Positions 54,317 through 62,698 of a DNA stretch of 64,000 bases are shown one piece after another (positions within the stretch are counted from its first letter, which is position 1; every line of letters starts with the position of its first letter). Under the pieces are notes generated by a model. That model was not told where the DNA came from and ran no database searches. It worked only from the letters and a program-made list of their open reading frames with translations. The stretch comes from a bacterium HR28 (lineage in GTDB: Bacteria; Chloroflexota; Chloroflexia; Thermomicrobiales; Thermomicrobiaceae), in NCBI GenBank assembly GCA_002898255.1, contig BEIE01000002.1, positions 558,001 to 622,000 of the forward strand, read 5' to 3'. Made by a program: the position numbers and the translations under genes.

Positions 54317-55288
54317 ACCCATTGTGTGCCGGAGAAGCGTGGTTGCGTAGGGCGCGCGTCAGGGACAGCGTGAGCGAATGAGGAATGCCCCTTTTGGAGC
54401 TCGCGTCGGACGGTTGGGCACAGACCTTCGGTCTGCACCAGCAATGTCTGTGAGCATGCTGCAGGTGGAGCCGAGTTGCCCGGCTGGAATGTCGCGCATC
54501 CCAGTCACAGGCAGGGCACGCCTGTATTCAACCTCCACTGGTTTTCCGGGAGCATGCCCGTCGCCACGGTGCGAGCGGACAGTCGCCTGACCTACAAGAA
54601 GCCGACCGTACTTGAGAGACGCGTAGCGACAGAAGAGCTGACCCCGACAGGAATATCAACCGACGTGCGACCCGGAGCGACACTGTTTGGGAACAAGAGT
54701 CCCGCCCATGCGGCGTGGCGTGGTGGAGCTTGCCCGTCGGTCAGGAGGTCAGCACGGCAGCGCAGTTTCCCCAACGCGTTGGTGGAGTGGTGCCCGTGTC
54801 CGGTGAAGGTATCGCCCCTGTCGTCGGGGCGCGATGAACCGTGCCTGCGAGTGTTGGGAATTTGATTGCGCCCGATGGCTGGTATCCACCTCTGCTGGGA
54901 ATGCGTGGTGGGCGGGTCAGGTCAAGCGGTGGATACTGTTGACTCGCCTCTCGACCGAGGGTTCACAGTGGTGACCAATCGCCCTTCTGTTGCGGATCTC
55001 CCACGCCCAAAGGGCGTGCAGGCATGGCGCCCCGACACGATTGCGGGCGCTATCAATGGTGTCTCGACAAAATTGCAGGCTCTGTGGATGGCGCCATCCC
55101 TGCTGCTGCGGACAGCGTTTGCGTCCTCGGAGTGTGACTCTCGCTTCCGATAGCTCGCTGGGGTGGTCCATCAGCCGGAAACAGGGCCGATGGAGTGCAA
55201 CCGAGCAATCGGCGTGCATCTGCTGCGGATCTGGTTGGCCATCCGCCGCCTGGTTGTGCTTCACACCCTCTTGGCGTAGCGACCGTCC
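54317..55288. other. Intergenic, no gene seen
   Basis: About 970 bases between the TM2-like gene and the 3' end of the large helicase. Several short frames, none with both a ribosome site and protein character. Confidence 0.4.
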
Positions 55289-58200
55289 TTAACTCGCTGA
55301 GCCGAAGACGTCTGGATACTCCCGAAACTGTTCGAGCAACGGCCGATCGTAGCGCAGCACGATCACGCGGTAGCCCTGGGCAATCAGTGCACGGCGTGTC
55401 CGCTCATCCAGCCGGCTGACGTCTGGCTGGTCGTGGTGTGGGCCGTCAACGAAGACGAGCACGTTTGGCTTATAGAAGAAATCAGCACGGCAGCGTGGCT
55501 CCTCAATCATCTTCTGGGGGCCGTCTGGCAGGCGCAGACCGTGCTGGTACAGCTGCTCGATCACCGCGCGCTCGAGTGACGACTCACAGTGGGCGAGCAG
55601 CCAGTCGCGGTGCTCCTCGGCCGATCGTGTGTCGTGTCGCCGTTCTACCCGGCACAGGGCGAGTTGCTCAAGCAGCTCGCGGACGGCGAAGCGATTCAGA
55701 AACCGCAAGTCACGGGCTGAGCCGTACGTGAGGAGGCATTCCGAGCAGGCGTCATCACAGTCTGGCTTGTCAGTCTCCGGGGTAAAGTGGCAGAGACGGA
55801 GGGCCTCTTTCGCCACTTCAGCTAGTGCATCCGGTTCCTCCACCAGGCGCCGCAAAACACCGAGTCCACCCTCGGCTGCTTCAATAAAGAGGAGTGCCAG
55901 GTGCTCCCCGCTCCCGACTTCTTCTGTCCCGAGCTCGGTCTCCTCGAGTTGGAAGACTTGACCAAGCCCGCGATGCAGTGCCACCCGGAGCGTCGTTCGG
56001 ATGACCGGATTGTCACGCAGCGTGGGGTCGAGCAAGCGGAGGAGGAGCAGAGTGCGAGTCTCCTGGACACCGAGAAGAAGTCGCCTGGCGTGCTCTGCCC
56101 TCCTTGGTTGTCGACTTTTCGCCGAGCTGACGCTCTCCTGATCGATCACCTCACCGCTCGCCAGGTCGACAACAAATCCGTCCGCCTGATCACTGCGCCA
56201 ACCGCGGTTGAGGGTCAGGAGTGTGGCTGCGGGGGCATAGCGGAGCTCGCAGAGCGTCGTCCCGTCTGGAGCGCGGACATCGGCGGTGATGACGCGGTGG
56301 CCAGAGGGGAGCGGCGCAAAGCGGAACGTGACTTGGCGGTTATATCCGCGCAGCTGGCGCTCCTCTTCATTGCAGGTGATGCGCTCGCGGCGGGCCAAGC
56401 GGACGTTCGGCATTTCCAGGAGGGAGATGTACTCGACGGCGCTCCCGGCCAATTCGTGCCCACAGCTCGGACACACGTCCTCGTGTGATTCAGCCCAGGC
56501 CGCGCAACGACGACAGAGCTTGCGCTGCTGGACTCGCTCCTCGAGAGACCCCGCGCCGATGGGGACGATGAAACGATCGAACTGCCACTTGGTCCCCTCG
56601 TGGTAGACGGTGTTGCCCGGTGCAAACTCGGTAACCGCCAGATAGCGCGGCCGAGCGATAAACTCTCCATCGCCGCGCGGAACCCAGGCCCGAACCGGTA
56701 GAGCGGGAAAGTTATAGCCGGGCAGGAACTCTTCGGTTGCCAGGTAGCGGTAGGGGTAAAAGTCACTCTCCTCACGGGCGACCTCAATCTGGAGCAGGAG
56801 ATTGCGCTGGCGGAGGGCCTCCTTCTGCTGACGCTCAGCTGCCTCCTGCTCGTCGCGGCGCCGTGCCGTGTGCAGCTTGCGCGACGCTTCCTCCAGCTGG
56901 GCAGTAGCAGCGCGATACAGCTCGCGCCAACGCTCGAAGGCACGGTCGAACCGCTCCGGTGCCGAGTCGAGCAACTGCTCGAGCCAGCGCTCCGAAAACC
57001 ACCCGGTCTTGTCGAGAGCGGCCCGATCCTCGTCGGTCAGTATGCGCTGGATCCGCTGGCAAAGGCGCTGGCGCTGTGCCGGCGAGAGCTGGAGTTGGGC
57101 CTGCACTGACTCGCGGAGCGGGTAGTTCGGGAGGTCGATATCAAGGACACTCTCCACCGAGTCACGGAGGGTCAGACCCGTCTCAGAGAGCCACTCAGCG
57201 AGGAGGTGGGTCCGGAGCAGCGACTCGTTCGCCAGGTCGAGCCGCGGAGCGCGGACAGCGCCAGCGACCATCTCCTCGCGGTGACGGAAGAAATATTGGT
57301 CGTGCCCGTGAGAGGCGCCACAGAAGGTCAGGATGAGCCCAGGTTGGCCCTGGCGTCCGGCGCGTCCACTGCGCTGCGCATAGTTGGCAGGGGTCGGTGG
57401 CACGTTACGTAGGTGGACCAGGTCCAGATCGGCGATGTCAATCCCGAGCTCCATCGTGGGTGAGCAGACGAGGTAGGGAAGACGACGCCCGAGCCCCCGA
57501 TCGGCCTGGTCTTCGGGAGACCAGCGGAAGCGACGCTCGCGCCGCACACGCTCCCCGGGAGCGACGACCTGGGCGGTGTGCTCGCGGGCCTCAAGCGCAG
57601 CCAGTTCCTGGGCCGCCTCACGGTAGAAGCGCTGGAAGAACGCGTTGGCGCGTCGCTCTTCCTCGCTCAGCTGGGCGCGCTCGCGGACCGGGTCAACCAC
57701 AGGGGTACCGTCGCCGCGACACCAGAGGAGTGCGGTATGGCAAAGCTGGACTGCGATGGTGCCATCTGGTCGCTCCGTCCGCGTGATGAGCCCCCAGCGA
57801 GCCAAGGAGTCGAGAAGCAGAGGCATGAGTTCGCTGTAGGCTGCGGCGTCGAGGTTGAGTTCTCGGCTCAGGAAGCGTCCCAGCGGCGTCCGTTGGGAGA
57901 GACTGCGCACATCTTCGTCATCGTCACTCGGTGCGGGCCAGACGAAGGTGGTGGCCCGGCGCAGACTCGTCTGGCTGGGGTCGAGCCCCCAGAACTCGTT
58001 CAGGTTTGCTTCCGCGCGCTTCCGCAGATTGCGCTGCTTGTCCTCATCACAGAGCAGTGGAGCATCGATGGCCAGGGCGCGGCGGAAGTGGTCAAGGATG
58101 GCGCGGAGCAGCTGTTCCCGCCGTGCCGCAGGGATTCTGGCCAACCAAGGGATGTCCTGCCATTTGTCCTCTTGGGCTGCCAGCTCGGCCAGGCCCTTGT

Positions 58201-60355
58201 AATCGATACGCAACAAGCCAACATCCTCAAGGTTGGGGAGGGCGACGCGCCAGCCGCGGCGGAGGTCTTCGTACAGGCGGTATTCGGTGAGGTCGCGGAA
58301 GCAGTGCCGGGCGTCACGGGCTGCTGGCGCCTGGGGGTCAAGGCCGCTGGTTTTGGCGTAGTCGTCGAGTTTGAGCCCCATATGCCGCACGACGGCATCG
58401 GCGACCTGGTCGAAGGTGAGCGGGCTGTGCTCTTGCAGCGCTGCGTGGAGTGCTGAACGCAGGACAGCGACGTGGATGAAATCGTTGAAGTGGCCCGCTT
58501 GCAGCGAAGCGTCCTGACGGCTATCGGTGAAGGTCAAGAGCTTGTCCCGGCCACCGAGTGCGCGAGCATGGCGGAGTAAGGAGACAGCCAGCACTGTGGT
58601 GGCCGAGCTACGGCCCTCGCTCGCGAGGTAGGTGAGGCGTTGGTATTCCCCTTCGCGGCGTCCGTACCAGGTGCCGCAGAACAGGCAGAGCCAGAAGCGT
58701 TCAGTCTGGAGCCAGGCGGCGTAGGCTCCGTCGCTGGCGCCTTCTGCGAGGCGGCCATCAGGGAAGACCCAAACCTGTTGCGGGACGCGGTTGCGCCAGG
58801 TGCGGCGCAGCTGGCCGTAGGCGTCCCGCCAGTCGTCAGGTAAGCGCTCCAGCGACCATTCGGGAACGGAGTCGGCGAGGACGAGATAGCCGGGGAGGGC
58901 CTCGCCGTCCTCGAGCGGGAGGCCGGGCGGATAGGGCTCGAGGCGATCGTCGCGGACGAGGACGCGGTAGTACTCCTGGCCACAGGATCGGCAGAAGGCG
59001 AGCGGGAGGCGGAGGACACCGCCGCTGGCGCGTGGTTCGGTGGCAAAGCGGCGCTGGGCAGCCGGCTCGAGGGTAGCGTAGAGGGGATGGCTTTGGGAGA
59101 TGAACTGGTGGAGCTTAAAAGCGAACACTGGCTGGCCGTCGGGCCCACGCAGTTGGCTGGCAAGCTCCAGGAGCTCCTGGAGGCGCGCGCGGCACAACTG
59201 GGGATCCGTGCCAGTCAGCTCAGCCAGCTCGGTGGCGACGCTACTGAGTGTCCGTGGCGTACGGCGACGCAACGAGCCGTCGGGCTGGAACTCCACACCG
59301 AGAGCGCGCTCAAGCCAGCACGCCAGGGGGTGAGCACGGAGCGCCTCAACCTCGGTGGGGAGCGGCGCGGTCAGCGCTTGAGCGAGTGCAGCGGGCGAGG
59401 GATCGCCGCCAATGGTCACCGGCTCGAGCGTCTCCTCGATGATATTGTCAGGTTGGATGGGGTGACCAAAGAAGCGGGAGGCGAAGTCGGCAACTGCCTG
59501 GCGGCGTTCGGCGGCAGTGGCATCGCGGTGAGCGACGAGCGTGGCACTGGTCCCGACGTGGATGACGTGTGGACGATCCAAGCGGGCACGCAGGCGGCGG
59601 ACGAGGAGGGCAACGTCAGCACCCTGACGACCGCGATAGGTGTGGAGTTCGTCGAAGACGAGGAAGAACGGGGAGCGGGCCTCTGGTCGGGGTGCGACGA
59701 GTGGGGCGTCCTCGGGCCGGTCGAGGAAGAGCTCGGCCATGACGTAGTTCGTGAGGATGAGGTGTGGCGGGTTGCGGCGGATCTCCTCGCGCTCCTCGTT
59801 TGGAGTTTCGCCGGTATAGCGGGCGAAGCGGAGCGGGAAGGGGCGTCCCGTGCGCGTTTCATAGCGCTGACGGAGCTCGGTGAGCGCGTGGAACTGCGAG
59901 TTGACAAGGGCGTTCATTGGGTAGACGACGAGAGCGAGCGGGCCAGGCTCATCGGGGTAGCGTACGGTGCAGTCGATGATAGGGATGAAGTAGCAGAAAC
60001 TCTTTCCGGAGCCGGTGCCAGACGTCACGACGACGCTCTGGCCGGATTGGACGGCACGAATCGCCTCGACCTGGTGGGTGAAGAGGCGGAAGGGAGCGCC
60101 GTCAGGGCGGCGGAAGATCTCGGCAGTGGTGGGGTGCAAGAGGCCCTGGCGGGCCAGCTCGTCGACGGTGGCGTCGCGGCGGTAGGCGGGGGAGAGTTGG
60201 ACGAGTGGCTCGGGCCAGAGGTGCTGGACATCACCGAGGAGGCGGTGGATCTCTGCTTGGATGCGTGGGTCACGGGCGAGGACAAAGGCACTGATGAAGT
60301 CCTGGTAGTCCTGAAGGACGCGGCGATGGAGTTCGAACACAGACGACATCGACAC
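55289..60355 (-). CDS. Large DEAD/DEAH helicase with DUF1998 zinc region and C-terminal nuclease domain
   Basis: 1,688 residues. Superfamily 2 helicase motifs: Q-like TH in LFTHQVEAIRA, Walker A GTGSGKS (113-119), DELH with FFLVFDELHTYRG, SAT in HVGTSATL, and the second domain ending CSPTMELGIDIADL and YAQRSGRAGR. Zinc-finger pairs follow (CRRCAAWAESHEDVCPSCG), then a DUF1998 region with four Cys around DCDDACSECLLTYGS. The last 90 residues are a Vsr/DUF559-type nuclease fold (RADFFYKPNVLVFVDGPHH, then GYRVIVLRYD). This recalls DISARM DrmA/DrmB and Druantia DruE but in one chain. Start GTG 60355 or ATG 60349. Confidence 0.87.
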   Translation of the reverse strand: MSMSSVFELHRRVLQDYQDFISAFVLARDPRIQAEIHRLLGDVQHLWPEPLVQLSPAYRRDATVDELARQGLLHPTTAEIFRRPDGAPFRLFTHQVEAIRAVQSGQSVVVTSGTGSGKSFCYFIPIIDCTVRYPDEPGPLALVVYPMNALVNSQFHALTELRQRYETRTGRPFPLRFARYTGETPNEEREEIRRNPPHLILTNYVMAELFLDRPEDAPLVAPRPEARSPFFLVFDELHTYRGRQGADVALLVRRLRARLDRPHVIHVGTSATLVAHRDATAAERRQAVADFASRFFGHPIQPDNIIEETLEPVTIGGDPSPAALAQALTAPLPTEVEALRAHPLACWLERALGVEFQPDGSLRRRTPRTLSSVATELAELTGTDPQLCRARLQELLELASQLRGPDGQPVFAFKLHQFISQSHPLYATLEPAAQRRFATEPRASGGVLRLPLAFCRSCGQEYYRVLVRDDRLEPYPPGLPLEDGEALPGYLVLADSVPEWSLERLPDDWRDAYGQLRRTWRNRVPQQVWVFPDGRLAEGASDGAYAAWLQTERFWLCLFCGTWYGRREGEYQRLTYLASEGRSSATTVLAVSLLRHARALGGRDKLLTFTDSRQDASLQAGHFNDFIHVAVLRSALHAALQEHSPLTFDQVADAVVRHMGLKLDDYAKTSGLDPQAPAARDARHCFRDLTEYRLYEDLRRGWRVALPNLEDVGLLRIDYKGLAELAAQEDKWQDIPWLARIPAARREQLLRAILDHFRRALAIDAPLLCDEDKQRNLRKRAEANLNEFWGLDPSQTSLRRATTFVWPAPSDDDEDVRSLSQRTPLGRFLSRELNLDAAAYSELMPLLLDSLARWGLITRTERPDGTIAVQLCHTALLWCRGDGTPVVDPVRERAQLSEEERRANAFFQRFYREAAQELAALEAREHTAQVVAPGERVRRERRFRWSPEDQADRGLGRRLPYLVCSPTMELGIDIADLDLVHLRNVPPTPANYAQRSGRAGRQGQPGLILTFCGASHGHDQYFFRHREEMVAGAVRAPRLDLANESLLRTHLLAEWLSETGLTLRDSVESVLDIDLPNYPLRESVQAQLQLSPAQRQRLCQRIQRILTDEDRAALDKTGWFSERWLEQLLDSAPERFDRAFERWRELYRAATAQLEEASRKLHTARRRDEQEAAERQQKEALRQRNLLLQIEVAREESDFYPYRYLATEEFLPGYNFPALPVRAWVPRGDGEFIARPRYLAVTEFAPGNTVYHEGTKWQFDRFIVPIGAGSLEERVQQRKLCRRCAAWAESHEDVCPSCGHELAGSAVEYISLLEMPNVRLARRERITCNEEERQLRGYNRQVTFRFAPLPSGHRVITADVRAPDGTTLCELRYAPAATLLTLNRGWRSDQADGFVVDLASGEVIDQESVSSAKSRQPRRAEHARRLLLGVQETRTLLLLRLLDPTLRDNPVIRTTLRVALHRGLGQVFQLEETELGTEEVGSGEHLALLFIEAAEGGLGVLRRLVEEPDALAEVAKEALRLCHFTPETDKPDCDDACSECLLTYGSARDLRFLNRFAVRELLEQLALCRVERRHDTRSAEEHRDWLLAHCESSLERAVIEQLYQHGLRLPDGPQKMIEEPRCRADFFYKPNVLVFVDGPHHDQPDVSRLDERTRRALIAQGYRVIVLRYDRPLLEQFREYPDVFGSAS

Positions 60356-60404
60356 GAACCCTCCGGCGAAGAGCGCACCATCGAGCTACAGAAGAAGGGA
60401 AGAG

Positions 60405-60424
60405 CGGGAACACAGGTGTTCCCG
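60405..60424. promoter_or_regulatory. Perfect palindrome in the helicase leader
   Basis: CGGGAACACAGGTGTTCCCG: two exact 9-base arms with a two-base centre, about 20-40 bases downstream of the expected transcription start. It could be an operator or a leader hairpin. Confidence 0.55.
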
Positions 60425-60450
60425 TCGAACTGGGATGGTTTTCATGGGGC

Positions 60451-60479
60451 AGTATAGTGACTGGTCAAAGCGTTGTCTA
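60451..60479 (-). promoter_or_regulatory. Promoter of the helicase gene
   Basis: Minus strand TAGACA (60479-60474), a 17-base spacer and TATACT (60456-60451). Leader of about 90 bases to the start. Confidence 0.75.
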
Positions 60480-60993
60480 TGCAGGGCAGAGGAAACAGGA
60501 GGATTGGTCGGTAAGCGTCTTGGGGCGGAACTGCAAGTTGGGGAGGGGCGTGGGCAAGTATTGTGCGGCTGAAGGAGTATGCTGCAGCGGTGGGGTAGGC
60601 CCCCGGTCGAGAGAGGATGCCGTAGGTGACGCGTGACTCGGAGTGGGTGACGCGGTCGTGTCATTGAGCTCGTTTGGTGGTTTGGGGCGAACCGCACTAT
60701 TGCGGAGCATGCGTCGCTCAGGAGGGACGCTCAACGGAATGACCTTGCTCGCGGCTCAGTAGCCGGAAGGAGCTTGGTGGTCAAGTCGAGGGCGAGTCCC
60801 TTCAGAGATGAGGTCAGGTCTTGGTCTCCATGATGAGTGCGGTGAGGAGCCTCATGGATGGAGTGGAACGGTGCGCGTAAGCACGCTTGTGGCGCTGGTT
60901 CAGAAAGAGCGCAGGTGAACGGGGAGCCTGGGCTGGGGTGGAAAGTACTGGTGGTTCTCTGGGGGCAACGGCCCCTCCTGATCTACATCGCTG
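60480..60993. other. Intergenic, no gene seen
   Basis: About 510 bases between the helicase promoter and the small leftward gene; no supported frame. Confidence 0.4.
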
Positions 60994-61305
60994 TCAAGAA
61001 GGGACCCGATACACTGTGTCGCCAATCCGTACCATTTTGGGGTCGGGTTGACCACTCGCGGAAAGAGTGCCATCGGCGCATCGATATCGGTGGACGACGG
61101 CAACTTTGTGATCCCCGTCAAACAACCGCACCACTTCTGACCATGTGCAGTAGAATGGGTGTTGAGGGTTCTGGACGTGCCGGCTGCGCTTCACCTGTTC
61201 TATGAGTTCACCACGTTCGTATCGCTCTTCGAGCCCTGACTCGCGAAAGATGCGGCGCAGCTCGCAGGGATCGACGATGACCTCGCGGACGGGAGACATT
61301 TCCAT
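60994..61305 (-). CDS. Hypothetical 103-residue protein of the defence region
   Basis: Product begins MEMSPVREVIVDPCELRRIF. It contains a helical segment (ESGLEERYERGELIEQVKRS), a YCTWSEVVRLFDGDHKVAVVHRY strand pair and a DGTLSASGQPDPKMVRIGDTVYRV ending, a pattern I associate with small conserved proteins of unknown function. Two starts are possible: ATG 61305, with AAAGGGA ten bases upstream, or ATG 61299. The first overlaps the ATG of the rightward gene at 61304, so the two genes are head to head with shared bases. Function unknown. Confidence 0.6.
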   Translation of the reverse strand: MEMSPVREVIVDPCELRRIFRESGLEERYERGELIEQVKRSRHVQNPQHPFYCTWSEVVRLFDGDHKVAVVHRYRCADGTLSASGQPDPKMVRIGDTVYRVPS

Positions 61306-61591
61306 GGATGAGCGTCCCTTTCTTGAGCAGGTCCGCCAGCTGATCGCGGAGTTTCTTGCCGGGCAGCGTCCCTTCGCGGAGCTCGTGACGGGCATTGTCT
61401 TGCCAGGGTGGGAGGCACAGCAGCTCGGGCCAGCGGCTGATGACGTGGTCGCTGAAGTCGAGGCTCTGGCTGTTTGGCGGAGCGAGTGGGTCCTCGATGA
61501 GGAGGAGATGCGCGCCGCACTGCGAGCGCTTCTTGAGCGGGTCGAGCGTTCCCTCGATGCGGGTGCTGCATCAGTCCCTCTCGGTCGGTGA
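61304..61591 (+). CDS. Hypothetical 95-residue protein of the defence region
   Basis: ATG 61304 follows GGGAG by eight bases. The product is an acidic, mostly helical protein: DERPFLEQVRQLIAEFLAGQRPF, then LVTGIVLPGWEAQQL, and MRAALRALLERVERSLDAG at the end. No family recognised. It is divergent from and overlapping the 103-residue gene. A 9-bp stem (CTCGGTCGG/CCGACCGAG, 61580-61611) covers its stop codon and may end its transcript. Confidence 0.55.
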   Translation: MDERPFLEQVRQLIAEFLAGQRPFAELVTGIVLPGWEAQQLGPAADDVVAEVEALAVWRSEWVLDEEEMRAALRALLERVERSLDAGAASVPLGR

Positions 61592-61611
61592 GTTGAGGAG
61601 TGCCGACCGAG
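61580..61611 (+). terminator. Hairpin spanning the stop of the 95-residue gene
   Basis: CTCGGTCGG (61580-61588) pairs with CCGACCGAG (61603-61611); the TGA stop lies in the loop. No T-run. Confidence 0.4.
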
Positions 61612-62698
61612 CTCAACCCATGATCGACCTGCTGGTACCTCGACTGCGTAGATCTGGGGTCGGGCGTCTGTAACCCTTCTGACAGCTGCTGACACGCTTC
61701 GATCATGACGACGCACCCCTATTGCTGGAAGCCGACACCGCTTCTGCTCTTGTGTTAATTGTACTCGACGCGTCCGTACGCGGCTACCTTGAGGTTGTTC
61801 TTGGGCAACTAGGGGAGAGGAAACGGGTGTGGTCGCCGCGTGTGCTGGCACCTGCGGGGATTGTTCAGTCCGGATGGTGCTGCCTGGCCGCTCCTGCCCC
61901 GGGTCTACAGGGTCGAGCTGCCGTTGGCGGGAGCTGCAGCGTCGGGGATTCTCAGCGACTGCTCCTGGGGCGATCTCGGCCTATCGGTGGCCTCTGGAGG
62001 GACTATCCCTCGCGGGCAGCGCGGTGTGCGGTCGGGCGGTCAGGGGGAAGGTATCGGTGCCGAGTTCTACGGTGCTCCTCAGGGAGGGAGCGTCGTGGAA
62101 ACGCGGGCGCTGGACGAGGAGACACGCAGACTGCCGACGAGGAGCGTGACGATGATGAATGTCTGAATGTCATGAGTCGGGAATCCGCGCTTTCCTGTCC
62201 GCCGTGGGCGCGCCAAGCAGTGGTTCAGCTTTTTCGTTCTCGTAGCTCGGCTTTCGCCGGTGCTGCCTTTGTGCCGGGCGAGCGGGAACTTGCGGTCGTG
62301 CAAACTGGGCAGCGGCCGAGGGTCGGCTGCTTGCGTGTCCTGGTGAGTGGCGGTGTTCCAGGGAACGGCAGATGACCGCTGTCCGAGCGTGGTGGCATGG
62401 TACAGGACACGGCTTTCCGAATGTGACCAGAGGAACTCTGATGAGCGACGAGTGCCCGGGAGGATAGCGGCGCTGGCAGTGTCGTGCCGGACTGCACGTT
62501 GCAGCGGAAGCTGAGTTGCTGGACAGGGCGGCGCAACTGTGCCAGACCGTGCCCCTGGGGATCGCGTGGCCGAGAAGACGGTCGCAACACAGGTCGGAGG
62601 TCAAGGGGCGTGCGCCAGCCTGGAGGAGCCAAGGCCGGTGTGGGCGCCGTGTCAGGTGCTGGCGCTGGAGGAGGGCTGCGGGACGATCACCAGGCTAC
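61612..62698. other. Intergenic, no gene seen
   Basis: About 1.1 kb between the small genes and the methylase 3' end. Frames on both strands have unusual composition and no ribosome sites; possibly remnants of other genes of the island, but no family is recognisable. Confidence 0.4.

Noticed and set aside
59087-60457. 456-codon plus-strand frame antisense to the helicase N-terminus
   Set aside because: It covers the helicase promoter and the palindrome and has no recognisable domain.
61722-62604. Several open frames between the small defence genes and the methylase
   Set aside because: No ribosome sites, biased Arg/Ser/Pro composition and no family resemblance on either strand.
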